Below, in pieces: positions 54,422-64,000 of a stretch of DNA of 64,000 nucleotides. The first letter of the stretch is position 1; each line of letters begins with the position of its first letter. Where the stretch lies: contig CM077034.1 of the NCBI GenBank assembly GCA_039090855.1, positions 9,068,984-9,132,983 of the forward strand, given 5' to 3'. The translations under genes and the position numbers were made by a program. The notes under the pieces are model-generated. The model saw only the letters and a list, made by a program, of their open reading frames with translations. It had not been told where the DNA came from and searched no databases. This DNA comes from Macrothele yani. Its lineage: Eukaryota; Arthropoda; Arachnida; Araneae; Macrothelidae.

Positions 54422-55954
54422 CACTGCAGGACAATTGCTAAGGACGGATCATAAACGGCTATATAGCGCATAAAAAAGTAAGTGTGGTTGGATGCCAAGT
54501 GAAATAAAATAATGTCAGAATGCCAGGACATTACAAGAAAGACAATTTATTGTGCTCTGAAATCCAGAAGGCTTTGGAACGTGTTCAAGGGACAAACAGG
54601 CCATTTTGTGCAGAATACGTAAACGTGAAAAAAAATGCAATTACCGTCCGCAGGCGTTCCGGCGTAAGATGTCAATACGGGATATGGCCACCATGGAGGG
54701 CGATGCAAGATTCCACACGTCGTGTCATGCTTTGCACAACATTATCAAGCAGCTGTTGGGGTAATTTATCCCATTCCTCTGTCAGTGCACGGATGAGGGT
54801 GTCCTTGTTTATTGGAGGGCATTGGCGACCAGCAAGACTCCTCCACAAAGCATCCCACACATTATCAATGGGATTCAGATCTGGAGAACGTGCTGGCCAT
54901 ACGAGGCGTTGAATATCCTCGCTCTCAAGACACTCCTGGACAGCGACTGTTCGATGACATGTTGCGTTGTCGTCCATGAAAATGAATCTATCACCGACAG
55001 CACCACGGAACATGCGAACATGAGGTAGCAGAACATCATTAATGTATTGTTGGCCAGTCATAGTCCCAGTTGGAAGCACATAGAGAGACGTACGGCCATT
55101 GATCATGATGCCAGCCCATACCATGACACTACATGTCGGATATCGGTTCCTTTCCTGTATGTTTGCTGGACAATATGCAGTACCACTATCACGCCAGATC
55201 AGTTGTTGTCGACAATCAGATGATAGACTGTATCTACTCTCATCTGAGAAGAGGACAGCAGACCAGTCGTTATCAGTCCAATTGCGATGTTGATGGCACC
55301 ATTGCAAACGGGCGGTACGGTGACGTCTGGACAATGGGATGCACACAACAGGACGGCGGGCGTATAGTCCTCCTTCATGCAAACGTCTGGCGACAGTTTT
55401 TCGGGAGATCCGCTTGCCAGTAGCAGCCATAAACTGATTTGCTACCTCACTAGCTGTGCTGCGCCGGTGTCTTTTTGTTGATAGCACTATGTACCGATCT
55501 TCTGCAGGTGTCGTACTGCGAACACGACCTCCCCCGTGACGTTTGCTACACTCTCCATTTGTTTGAAATGATTTCCAAAGCCTTGAAACAACACTGTGGC
55601 TGACGTCGAACTCCCTGGCAACATCTGTTATTTTTCGCCCTTCTTCAATCTCGCCAATAATACGGCCACGCGTAAAATCATTTAGGTGATGTCGGGAAGA
55701 CATACTGAAAATTGCAAGTTCGTCAATTGATTCTTTCCCTTTCAACTTTGCGTTTGAACAACAACGGTCAATACGCGTCAAATCCTTTATATCTGTTATC
55801 AGCGCTATGACGTCACGAACAAGTTCGGCAATCCAAAATTTGCATACGCACAACACGTCTTACTGTATCCCGCACTTATGCTAATTTCCACATTTTCCTG
55901 CCTTCCATTTTATGGTTGCTATTGTCATCCGTCCTTAGCAATTGTCCAGCAGTG
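54422..55954 (-). mobile_element. Tc1 element, copy 2
   Basis: The ends CACTGCAGGACAATTGCTAAGG and its near-complement CCTTAGCAATTGTCCAGCAGTG (both quoted in part) are flanked by TA (54420-54421, 55955-55956). It is 1533 bp and inserted in the right inverted repeat of the 7.3-kb element. Confidence 0.9.
54672..55703 (-). CDS. Tc1 transposase, open frame with E-to-D at the third catalytic site
   Basis: A 343-codon frame beginning MSSRHHLNDFTRGRIIGEIE, the normal Tc1 length; the start was chosen by alignment with Tc1 proteins, although the frame is open 51 codons further upstream. Two HTH subdomains (ITDVAREFDVSHSVVSRLW; ISRKTVARRLHEGG) are followed by catalytic regions LFSDESRYSL (Asp), MDDNATCHR (Asp) and DLNPIDNVWDALWRS. 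The last should contain Glu; here the codon is GAT (Asp), while copy 1 has GAA. The frame is otherwise undamaged to GGHIPY and stop. Transposition competence is doubtful. Confidence 0.85.
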   Translation of the reverse strand: MSSRHHLNDFTRGRIIGEIEEGRKITDVAREFDVSHSVVSRLWKSFQTNGECSKRHGGGRVRSTTPAEDRYIVLSTKRHRRSTASEVANQFMAATGKRISRKTVARRLHEGGLYARRPVVCIPLSRRHRTARLQWCHQHRNWTDNDWSAVLFSDESRYSLSSDCRQQLIWRDSGTAYCPANIQERNRYPTCSVMVWAGIMINGRTSLYVLPTGTMTGQQYINDVLLPHVRMFRGAVGDRFIFMDDNATCHRTVAVQECLESEDIQRLVWPARSPDLNPIDNVWDALWRSLAGRQCPPINKDTLIRALTEEWDKLPQQLLDNVVQSMTRRVESCIALHGGHIPY

Positions 55955-57003
55955 TATATGGTGTAAGAAAACATATTTTTTATATTTTTGTGTCCTTGTT
56001 AGTAATATCTCCTTGCAAAATTTCTTGAATGTCAGGGATGAGTTATAATTAATAAAACAAAAAAGTGGTTGAATTGACAAAGTGGAACCTCACACGCATT
56101 TCAGATATTTGCACATATCTCCAAAAGCATGCTGAAAGCCATTTTTTTTCTTGTTATGTGACAGTATATATCAAAGACCAATATACATTAAAAAAGAGCT
56201 CCCTCATACCTCTGCTATTTGCTGTAGAGCCTAATATAGAATAGCAAGTTTTTTTTTCTTAAATTTTCACTTTACCACTATATTTCATTTATTTATTCAG
56301 TGTTTTCAATGAAATTTAAAATTATTTCTTATTCTGGAAGCTCTTTTGCATAAGGGTACAAAATTTATTTCTTCTAAACTAAACAATACTACAGTTATGC
56401 AGCATTTTGTGAAAAGTGGTACTCCGTTGCTCTACGTGCCAGATTGATGTTCAGTGAAACTTTAGAGCATTGTATCTCAGAAACTATGAGATGTAGGAAG
56501 TTAAAATTTGGTTATTTTCTATATCTTGGTGAAGTATGCCTCCATGCCAAATTTCATCAAAATCTGAGATGGTGGGTTACATGGCCTGGATGAAGTGACA
56601 GGGAAATGACCCAATCGCTAGTTTCGTGTGTACTTTATAATGGCGTCCCGTCATCAGTTCTTCGATGGACCACTCGGATGGGCCCAAATAATACCTGTCT
56701 GTGTTAATAAGTTTACTTTATTCAATAGATATGTACTTTTTACAAAAAAAATTTCTACAGTCCTATTTTTCCTACGTTTTCTAAATTACTACGAAAAATA
56801 ATTATTACGATACGGTATGCAATTAAATATTAAATACACAATTTTTTTTAAGCTTTATAAAAAATTTGCCGCTTATAAAATATATCTGTACCGAAATGAA
56901 ATATGGAAACTGCAGTGTCAAGAGTAGTATATCATAAAAACCCGACAGAGAAGACCTGAATCCAAACTAAATTCCCACAGAACTGTGTGATAAAATTCTT
57001 TAC

Positions 57004-57262
57004 CAAGACAAGATGAAAGGCGCTTGGGAGTGATGCCATTTGTAAGGGACCCTTTAGCTGGGGTTGAAAGCGTGGATGACTTGCTGGAGGAAACAGGTGA
57101 CTTTTTCTTTGCTCGACCATTACTTAATGGAGTAGATGATGGAGACTTCGGTGTAACAGCCGGCGATTTTTTATTGCTTGCCAACGTATTACCGGGCGAA
57201 TTACCAGCACCTGGAGTTTTCTTGCCAAAAAAGTCAAATAAAGTCTTGTTTTTAGACATCAT
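57004..57262 (-). CDS. msh6: MSH6-like gene, exon 1 (PIP box)
   Basis: The start ATGATG at 57262 gives MMSKNKTLFDFFGKKTPGAG. KTLFDFF matches the PCNA-interacting PIP box at the very N-terminus of MSH6 (consensus QxxLxxFF, here with K/N before). A Pro/Ser/Thr/Lys-rich linker follows (SPAVTPKSPSSTPLS, ITPKRLSS). The donor is TTG/GTAAAG at 57003; the exon ends after the first base of codon 87, compatible with exon 2. No PWWP exon is seen between exons 1 and 2, as in insect MSH6. The protein would act in the nucleus in mismatch recognition. Another PIP-box protein cannot be excluded. Confidence 0.6.
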
Positions 57263-57440
57263 GAACACTCTCTTCGACAAGGCCGCCAAAACTAGGAATA
57301 AACAAAACACATTCCAGCGGTCGCGGTTATAGGCAGTGAGAGCAGCGGAGGGATTATGGCACGGAGTCCTGTCGGCGAAAACAGTACAACGGCAATGCAG
57401 AGGATAACTCAAAGTTATTCAATAGATTCCTCTTCGGGAT
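57263..57440 (-). promoter_or_regulatory. Putative promoter/5'UTR of the MSH6-like gene
   Basis: GC-richer than its surroundings, with cgcggttat, cggcgaaa and cggcaatg words and no TATA box. It lies directly upstream of the start codon and is free of transposons. The open frame upstream of ATG is probably untranslated. Confidence 0.4.
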
Positions 57441-57523
57441 TATAGTTCGTTTTAAAAAAAAATCAACAAAGTTTTAATTCAGTGTCATATTTGGTTGTTG
57501 TTAAGGAAATTTTTTTACCTGCA

Positions 57524-58084
57524 TTTTTTTTTTATTGTAGGTTTAACGACCACCGTGAGCAACTCAATGGGGCCGCCCCGGTGGCACAGTGGTCTAAGCG
57601 ATGGCCTCTGATCATTCGTCCGTAAGGGGTCCAGGTTCGAATCCCGGTGAGGTATGGATGTTGTGTTTGTCTTACGGCACTGGCTTTCTCCCTTCCCTGG
57701 AACCAGTGACCCTAAATTAGGGACGGGCGACTGCTTATAGCCCATTGAGTTGCTCACGGTGGTCGTTAAACCTCTAATAAAAAAATGGATGTTGTGTTTG
57801 TCTTACGGCACTGGCTCTCTCCCATCCCTGGAACCAGTGACCCTAAATTAGGGACGGGCGACTGCTTTTAGCCCATTGAGTTGCTCACGGTGGTCGTTAA
57901 ACCTCCAATAAAAAAAACTCAATGGGCTATAAGCAGTCGCCCGTCCCTAATTTAGGGTCACTGGTTCCAGGTAAGGGAGAGAGCCAGTACCGTAAGACAA
58001 ACACAACATCCATGCCTCACCGGGATTGGAACTCGGACCCCGTTCGGACGAATGATCAGAGGCCTTCGCTTAGACCACTGCGCC
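57524..58084 (-). mobile_element. SINE interrupted by a second SINE
   Basis: The outer minus-strand SINE (57524-57571 and 57916-58084) is flanked by acctgcatt (57517-57525, 58085-58093); its head lacks the last ~8 bases. The inner SINE is at 57572-57915. Confidence 0.85.
57572..57915 (+). mobile_element. Nested SINE dimer (one head, two bodies)
   Basis: The plus-strand order is tRNA-like head, body, AATAAAAAA, headless body, AATAAAAAAA. It is flanked by aactcaatggg (57561-57571, 57916-57926), part of the outer SINE. Here the body-body junction is an A tail rather than (AATC)n. Confidence 0.9.
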
Positions 58085-58470
58085 ACCTGCATTGTAAAAT
58101 TCATCTTGTTCAATTTTATCTGGTACAGATTTTACAGTATCATGAATTTTAACTAAACTTCACAATTGAAAAAAGTTCACATACTTTGAAGACGTACATA
58201 TGAACCCCCGACAGCCACTACGAATATTGTAAGTACAGATACTTATTTTGTTTCTTGATTTCAATTGCCAATACTATGTTAACATCATTTAACAATCTCC
58301 CGATTGCTGAACTTGCATAACGTGTGAAACAGTAATTACAGACATTTAATGTCCATCAAATTAAAATATCGTAGTCACGTAAAAAGTATCTTCATCGCAA
58401 ATTGGCGAAAATTGAACAACGATATATTTTAACTCAAAGTGCTTGCCCTTTCTCTGTGGTTTGCGCCCAT
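58085..58470. other. No gene recognised
   Basis: Intergenic AT-rich sequence between two SINEs. Confidence 0.5.
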
Positions 58471-58481
58471 ATTCTAAGGTT

Positions 58482-58701
58482 TTTTTTTTTTTGATTGGAG
58501 GTTTAACGACCACCGTGAGCAACTCAATGGGCTATAAGCAGTCGCCCGTCCCTAATTTAAGGTCACTGGTTCCAGGGAAGGGAGAGAGCCAGTGCCGTAA
58601 GACAAACACAACATCCATGCCTGCCCGGGATTCGAACCCGGACCCCTTACGGACGAATGATCAGAGGCCAGCGCCTTAGACCACTGCGCCACCGGGGCGG
58701 C
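58482..58701 (-). mobile_element. SINE monomer
   Basis: Complete unit, flanked by tattctaaggtt (58470-58481, 58702-58713). Confidence 0.95.
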
Positions 58702-58762
58702 TATTCTAAGGTTATTAGTTATTACTTTGTTTTCCAAAGATACTAGGGAAACCAAAGACCTT

Positions 58763-58982
58763 TTTTTTTTTTTGATTGGAGGTTTAACGACCACCGTGAG
58801 CAACTCAATGGGCTATAAGCAGTCGCCCGTCCCTAATTTGGGGTCACTGGTTCCAGGGAAGGGAGAGAGCCAGTGCCGTAAGACAAACACAACATCCATG
58901 CCTTACCGGGATTCGAACCCGGACCCCTTACGGACGAATGATCAAAGGCCAGCGCCTTAGACCACTGCGCCACCTGGGCGGC
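58763..58982 (-). mobile_element. SINE monomer
   Basis: Complete unit, flanked by accaaagacctt (58751-58762, 58983-58994). Confidence 0.95.
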
Positions 58983-59526
58983 ACCAAAGACCTTTAAGAT
59001 ATCTTAAAGGTCTTTGATGGAAACTGAAGTCTCGAGAGTTAACGGTGGCATAACGTCTCCTTCACGGCACGCAGCTGCGCTGGGAGATGATCTGATATTA
59101 CCAAGGAGGTTAGAATAATACTTCTGGAGATGCCCCGGGTCTCTTAACCGTGACGCCGCCAGGTGTGGGAATTTGACTTTGTTTACATGGCACTTATGTA
59201 AATTCAACAGTGTGTATTTTGGAAATCCGTGGTTTGGGGTTGCAGAAATCCTGTTAATATCAAACCGAAATTAATTATATTTCTTATACGAGCGAAGTTT
59301 TCAATTTGAACGTTATGTTTTGTTTTGAATTCGCACTAATGTTCGTGTATTTCAATTTAAAATAAAAATGTGAAGGAGCCTCAAAATAATTAAAAATTAT
59401 ATAAATCCAGCGGTTTCTCACACATGAGCAATAAATTTCGATGCGAAATTTGATACATTTGCGACGAAAGAGGGCGATTCGGGCAACACAAAATTCATTT
59501 CCAATAACCTTGAAACCCATCAGCTT

Positions 59527-60727
59527 ACAAGCGGCTAGATCCAGCACCTTGGCACACATCCAAAATTATCTCGTGCAGGAAGCCACGCCTCTCAGCCGTC
59601 AATCATTTAGGACTGTCAACATGGTCTGGTATTTTGTACCGTACAGGTAACGCAGATTTTTGAATCCGATCTGTTGTGACATCCTTCGGCGTGTTTTGCT
59701 ACGTACCCATACGAAAGCATTGAAAAATTTAAGTAATTTTTAGAAGCTCATATTTTTTGTTAAACTGGTTTGTCAGTGTAAATTTTTTCTGTGTTTGACA
59801 TACTCTTTTTGCTTGAATACTCTCTTTCCATGTTTCAAATTCCTCCAGCGATTCGAATGATAGCACACGATCTTCTAAATTATATCCATGAGTGTAGCAT
59901 AAATGTTGCTTTAAATCTTCAGAATACAATGCAATTCTATCTTAAAAATGGAAAACACTTCTGTGCGATGTATTTATTGCGAAAAGAAATTCAGTAGTGT
60001 TAGAGATCGAAATATGCATGTTAAAGTGATTCACAAATCACAGAAATCCTTTGATTCGCTTTGAAATTTCCATGAGCAGTAGAAAACTGTAATATTGCAT
60101 TGTATCCTGAAGATTTAAATTAACATTTATGCTCTAATCATGGATATAATTTAGAAGATCGTGTACTAATTTTCGAATTGCTGGCGGAATTTGAAACATG
60201 GAAAAAGAGTATTGAAACAAAAGATAAAGTTTTTTTTTGCCAAAGTCAGAGGTATTTTCGTTAATTTTGCTACAATTTCAAAACACTACATAAGCTAAAA
60301 AGCGCGCAAATCACAGCAAAATATGACGTAGCCATTCACAGTAAATTGCAATGAACTACTAAATCCCAAAGAACTGACAAATATCAACAAGCTGAAGTAT
60401 GCTGTCAAACACAGAAAAAAATTCTACACTGACAAACTAGTTTAACAGAGAATATGAGCTTCTAAAAATTACTTAAATTTTCAATGCTTCCGTAATGCAG
60501 AAACGACCAAGAGGGTAACCAACGCTATGTACGTAGCAAAACACGCCGAGGGATATCACAACAGATCGGCTTTAAAAATCTGCGTTACCTGTACGGTAGA
60601 AACTACCAGACTATGTTGACAGTCCTAAATGATTGACGGCTGACGCAAAGGCTCACGGATGAGAGGTGTGGCTTCCTGCACGGGAGAATCTTGGATGTGT
60701 GCCAAGCTGCTGGATCTAGCAGCTTGT
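59527..60727. mobile_element. MULE-like element with 9-bp target duplication
   Basis: Ends acaagcggctagatccagca and gctggatctagcagcttgt are inverted repeats that extend for about 200 bp (cgtgcaggaagcca, aaaatctgcgttacctgtac). Flanked by catcagctt (59518-59526, 60728-60736), the 9 bp typical of Mutator-like elements. The interior has parts of a C2H2 zinc-finger N-terminus arranged as inverted and direct copies. No MULE catalytic domain. Confidence 0.65.
59948..60064 (+). pseudogene. C2H2 zinc-finger fragment within the MULE
   Basis: Reads MENTSVRCIYCEKKFSSVRD, RNMHVKVIHKSQKS and a stop: C-x2-C-x12-H-x4-H. Downstream (60090-60230) ALYPEDL, HGYNLEDRVL and AEFETWKKSIE continue the N-terminal region after stops, and an inverted copy of this part lies on the minus strand at 59729-59929. 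The EFETWK segment recalls MULE-type transposase N-termini (EFxxWKEE). Confidence 0.55.
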
Positions 60728-60736
60728 CATCAGCTT

Positions 60737-60889
60737 TTCCACACTTTCACACAAGCGGCTAGATCACAGAGAAGAGAGGTACAGAGTGTGCACTCTAGAA
60801 GATCGTAAAGGAAATTCTCCACTTTGTCCGATGGCAACAGCATAACGTTAAACTCACATAGACGTTGGCGGCCCCACGGCCTGTTAATG
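60737..60889. other. Unique flank of the MULE
   Basis: Contains one more acaagcggctagatca word (60756) related to the MULE end; no gene. Confidence 0.4.
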
Positions 60890-61041
60890 AGAACTAAAAG
60901 TGACGTCACAACTACGCTCCTCCCACTTGTTTACAAATGTGTCTCTCGACTTTCACTTCCCTGCGAGAGCCGCCATTTTCCTTACTTCCCGAGTTGGTTA
61001 GGTTCACTGTAGCGTGATTGATTGACCGAGGAATTTTGCGG
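60890..61041 (+). promoter_or_regulatory. Putative TATA-less promoter with first exon and donor
   Basis: Within 110 bp there are a full CRE (TGACGTCA, 60901-60908), a YY1-type site (GCCGCCATTTT, 60969-60979) and ETS-like cttcc words (60955, 60984). The sequence downstream is TE-free and has a donor-like GCG/GTAGGT at 61041. This is how a housekeeping promoter with a short non-coding first exon looks; the rest of such a gene would lie to the right, but I found no coding exon in the window. Confidence 0.4.
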
Positions 61042-61680
61042 TAGGTGTAACGGAATTAGGCGTATATTCTTAATCGTAAGAACAGCCCTTTGCAGTCGGG
61101 AATTATACTGAGAAATAAAGTGCTAACTCTGACTTAAAAGAAACTAATAAATCTGTAGCAGCTTTCGTTCTCAAAATGCAGACCTTCGTCGACGCAACAT
61201 ACCACTGCCGGAATTTGAAAATAAACAACGGGAAAATATCAAAGCAATGGCAAATAAAAAGTAACAAACTGACATAATTGTATCACGAATCAAACATCTG
61301 CCCGAAGGATCAAATGGAATTACGAAAAACAAAATACAGTAAGGGCTCTACTCTGATATAAATTTTACTTATATCGATTTTTAACAGTTAAAAAATAGAC
61401 AAAGATTTCCTACATATAAACGATGAAATAATTATCCGCCGCAAATAACTTCTACGAAATAACAAAAAGCGTTGTTATCATCACAGAATCACACAGTGGT
61501 AACGGTAGTAATAACAAGCAAAGTAACCAATTTCGAATTATGAGCGTTACAGTAGGGACGTTACGTCAGAGAGCACGTGGGGTTTAGTTCCATAAAGCGC
61601 CGACGGTGCTCTGCTATCGTTCTTTTTCCCCGCCCACCAATTTCCATAACTCTGGCTTGTGCACGCTCTGTCTCTCCATT
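61042..61680. other. No gene recognised
   Basis: Unique-looking sequence; contains an E-box-like cacgtgg and cgttacgtca near 61560-61580. No exon identified. Confidence 0.5.
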
Positions 61681-61689
61681 CTCTGTGGG

Positions 61690-62353
61690 CTAGATCCAGC
61701 AGCTTGGCACACATCCAAGATTCTCTCGTGCAGGAAGACACGCCTCTCAGCCGTTATTTGGGCTGCGCCCTTCTATCTTAAAAATGGAAAACACTTCTGT
61801 GCGATGTATTTATTGCGAAAAGAAATTCAGTAGTGTTGGAAATCGAAATAAGCACATTAAAGTGATTCACAAATCACAAAAATCCGGCGATTCACCTTAG
61901 AAAACTGTAATATTGCATTGTATTCTGAAGATTTAAAGCAACATTTATGCTCCACTCATGGATATAATTTAGAAGATCGTGTGCTAAAATTCGAATCGCT
62001 GGCGGAATTTGAAACATGGAAAGAGAGTATTGAAGCAAAAAGAGTATGTCAAACACAGAAAAAAAATTTACACTGACAAACCAGTTTAACAAAAAATATG
62101 AGCTTCTAAAAATTTCTTAAATTTTCAGTGCTTTCGTATAGCAGACACGACCAAGAGGGTAACCAACGCTCTGTACGTAGCAAAACACGCCGAGGGATAT
62201 CACAACAGATCGGCTTCAAAAATCTGCGTTACCTGTACGGTAGAAACTACCAGGCCATGTTGACAGTCCTAAATGATTGACGGCTGAGAGGCGTGGCTTC
62301 CTGCACGAGAGAATCTTGGATGTGAGCCAAGCTGCTGGATCTAGCCGCTTGTC
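61690..62353 (+). mobile_element. MULE-like element, second copy
   Basis: gctagatccagcagcttggc (61690) and its complement near 62330-62350 are the same termini as at 59527, but the left one lacks the outer bases. The interior (61784-62110) has a better-preserved zinc-finger reading: MENTSVRCIYCEKKFSSVGN, one stop, ENCNIALYSEDLKQHLCSTH, GYNLEDRVLKFESLAEFETW, KESIEAKRVCQTQKK. No clear duplication. Confidence 0.6.
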
Positions 62354-62555
62354 ATTTTGACGACCGTCACTCTCGGTTAAAGGCTTCGGATATCTCATTC
62401 TAACCTCCTTGGATATTACATGGCCTTGAGCTCTGAACAGAAAGACGCAAAATTTCCTGTCAAACATTTTTCCCAGTGCTTTTACAAAAACAAATCGTAG
62501 TGAAGAAAAACACTTATTTCAATTCCCCCACATTCACACAAAACCAAATTCTTTT

Positions 62556-62776
62556 TTTTTTTTTTTTGTTTGGAGGTTTAACGACCACCGTGAGCAACTC
62601 AATGGGCTATAAGCAGTCGTCCGTCCCTAATTTAGGGTCACTGGTTCCAGGGAAGAGAGAGAACCAGTGCCGTAAGACAAACACAACATCCATGTCTCAC
62701 CGGGGATTCGAACCCGGACCCCTTTCGGACGAATGATCAGAGGCCATCGCTTACACCACTGCGCCACCGGGGCGGC
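62556..62776 (-). mobile_element. SINE monomer
   Basis: Complete unit, flanked by aaattctttt (62546-62555, 62777-62786). Confidence 0.95.
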
Positions 62777-62786
62777 AAATTCTTTT

Positions 62787-63176
62787 ACAGTACACTACCA
62801 ACACCGAGCAGAAATGTCGGGAAGCCAAGTGTATTCCCCTGAGAAAAGTAATGTAGTTCTAAGAAAAAGAATGCCTTCCTGCTAAGCGTGTTAGGTAAAA
62901 CAAACCCAGAAAGAAGGACCTTAAAATTCTCAATAGCAATAAATAATTTTATTTTTTGCTTTCATACATTAATATTTTTCTTAAAGTTTTATCACTAATT
63001 ATTTTTATCTTTTATTAAAATTACTTAATTTGAGCAATTTTAAATAAAGATAAAAATTACGTGTAGCATGTACGTGCGTGGGAATCAGACGCTAAGAATG
63101 TTAAGTTTCTTTTAGATACTGTTTTATCATTCTGTACGGTTTCAAATATTCAGGGTGAGTAATATGAATCAATAGC
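62787..63176. other. No gene recognised
   Basis: AT-rich intergenic sequence. Confidence 0.5.
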
Positions 63177-64000
63177 GCCGCCCCGGTGGCGCAGTGGTCT
63201 AAGCGATGGCCTCTGATCATTCGTCCGTAAGGGGTCCAGGTTCGAATCCCGTGAGGTATGGATGTTGTGTTTGTCTTACGGTACTGGCTCTCTCCCTTCC
63301 CTGGAACCATTAGGGACGGGCGACTGCTTATAGCCCATTGAGTTGCTCACTGTGGTCGTTAAACCTCCAATCAGCAGCGGTGGCAGAGTGTTCTAAGCGA
63401 TGACCTCTGATCATTCGCCCGTAAGGGGTCCGGGTTCGAATCCCGTCAGGCATGGATGTCGTGTTTGTCTTACGGCACATGCTCTCTCCCTTCCCTGGAA
63501 CCAGTGACCCTAAATTAGGGACGGGCGACTGCTTATAGCCCATTGAGTTGCTCACTGTGGTCGTTAAACCTCCAATCGCCGCCCCGGTGGCGCAGTGGTC
63601 TAAGGCACTGGCCTCTGATCATTCGTCCGCACGTGGTCCGGGTTCGAATCCCAGTGAGGCATGGATGTTGTGTTTGTCTTACGGCCCTGGCTCTCTCCCT
63701 TCCCTGGAACCAGTGATCCTAAATTAGGGACGGGCGATTGCTTATAGCCCATTGAGTTGCTCACGGTGGTCGTTAAACCTCCAATCGCCGCCCCGGTGGC
63801 GCAGTGGTCTAAGGCACTGGCCTCTGATCATTCGTCCGTAAGGGGTCCGGGTTCGAATCCCGGTAAGGCATGGATGTTGTGTTTGTCTTACGGCACTGGC
63901 TCTCTCCCTTCCCTGGAACCGGTGACCCTAAAATAGGGACGGGCGACTGCTTATAGCCCATTGAGTTGTTCACGGTGGTCGCTAAACCTCCAAACAAAAA
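63177..64000 (+). mobile_element. SINE tetramer, four full-length units, cut by the window edge
   Basis: Units at 63177-63372, 63373-63577, 63578-63785 and 63786-64000. Each has an A box (GGCGCAGTGG or variant) and B box (GGTTCGAATCC). The first three end CCTCCAATC directly before the next head, and the fourth ends in CCTCCAAACAAAAA at the edge. Unit 1 lacks about 11 bp of the body (gaccattaggg region). No A tail separates the units. Confidence 0.9.

Larger units (their letters stand above)
49275..56612 (+). mobile_element. 7.3-kb element with ~700-bp inverted repeats, class undetermined
   Basis: The left end GGGTCATTCCACATCAATTC and right end GAAATGACCC start long inverted repeats (49275-50060 versus about 54340-54421 and 55955-56612), e.g. 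acccaccatctcagattttg and its complement. AATC flanks both ends (49271-49274, 56613-56616), a 4-bp duplication. The interior has a plus-strand coding relic, a hAT end, two SINE arrays; a Tc1 copy sits in the right inverted repeat. Confidence 0.7.

Noticed and set aside
63177..64000. tRNA gene calls on the A/B box sequences
   Set aside because: The tRNA-like part is continuous with the SINE body and occurs in dozens of copies; it does not close an acceptor stem before the body.

Overview
The window is non-bacterial and looks like an invertebrate animal, most likely an arthropod. The evidence is spliced exons with matching phases, a tRNA-derived SINE in dozens of units, Penelope-like elements (PLEs) with GIY-YIG domains, mariner, Tc1, pogo, hAT, MULE and Merlin-type DNA transposons, RTE and I/Jockey-type LINEs, and several tandem-repeat arrays. 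I cannot name the species.

The only host gene I can follow is on the minus strand. Three short exons (57262-57004, 40235-40180, 11560-11372) have compatible phases. They encode a PCNA-binding (PIP) box followed by a basic, proline/serine-rich and then an acidic linker. This resembles the N-terminus of MSH6, the mismatch-repair MutS homologue, without a PWWP domain. Introns 1 and 2 are about 16.8 and 28.6 kb and consist almost entirely of transposons and satellites; intron 3 runs off the left edge. A second candidate promoter and first exon (plus strand) lies near 60.9-61.04 kb.

Layout, left to right. 0-11.3 kb (inside intron 3): pogo relic with a 122-bp array, SINEs, two palindromic PLE fragments, a hAT relic split by a mariner that is itself split by a LINE, and a TIR-bounded element filled by a 209-bp satellite. 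11.7-26.0 kb (start of intron 2): one mariner-like transposon about 1.5 kb long originally, inflated to 14.3 kb by four insertions (PLE, hAT, a TIR element with a 6-bp target duplication, and a nearly complete hAT), with more elements nested in those. 26.1-28.2 kb: 43-bp minisatellite. 28.4-40 kb: hAT and PLE fragments, a deleted mariner, and a Tc1 relic cut by a SINE octamer, a retroposed MITE-like piece and a larger element carrying an RTE fragment, followed by another LINE. 41.07-46.47 kb (intron 1): a hAT element with a perfect 8-bp target duplication whose right terminus has been amplified into about 12 tandem copies. 47.5-56.6 kb: SINE multimers, a Merlin relic and a 7.3-kb TIR element holding an unclassified coding relic and a Tc1 copy with an open 343-codon frame. 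57-64 kb: MSH6-like exon 1, SINEs, a MULE with a 9-bp target duplication and a SINE tetramer at the right edge.

The main theme is insertion into insertion and amplification in tandem. Many insertions can be proved from this sequence alone, because the flanking reading frame or target site rejoins exactly when the insert is skipped. Several DNA transposons carry internal tandem arrays. The SINE exists as monomers, full-length multimers and multimers in which only the last unit keeps the tRNA head. All family names come from motif recognition by eye; no database search was run.
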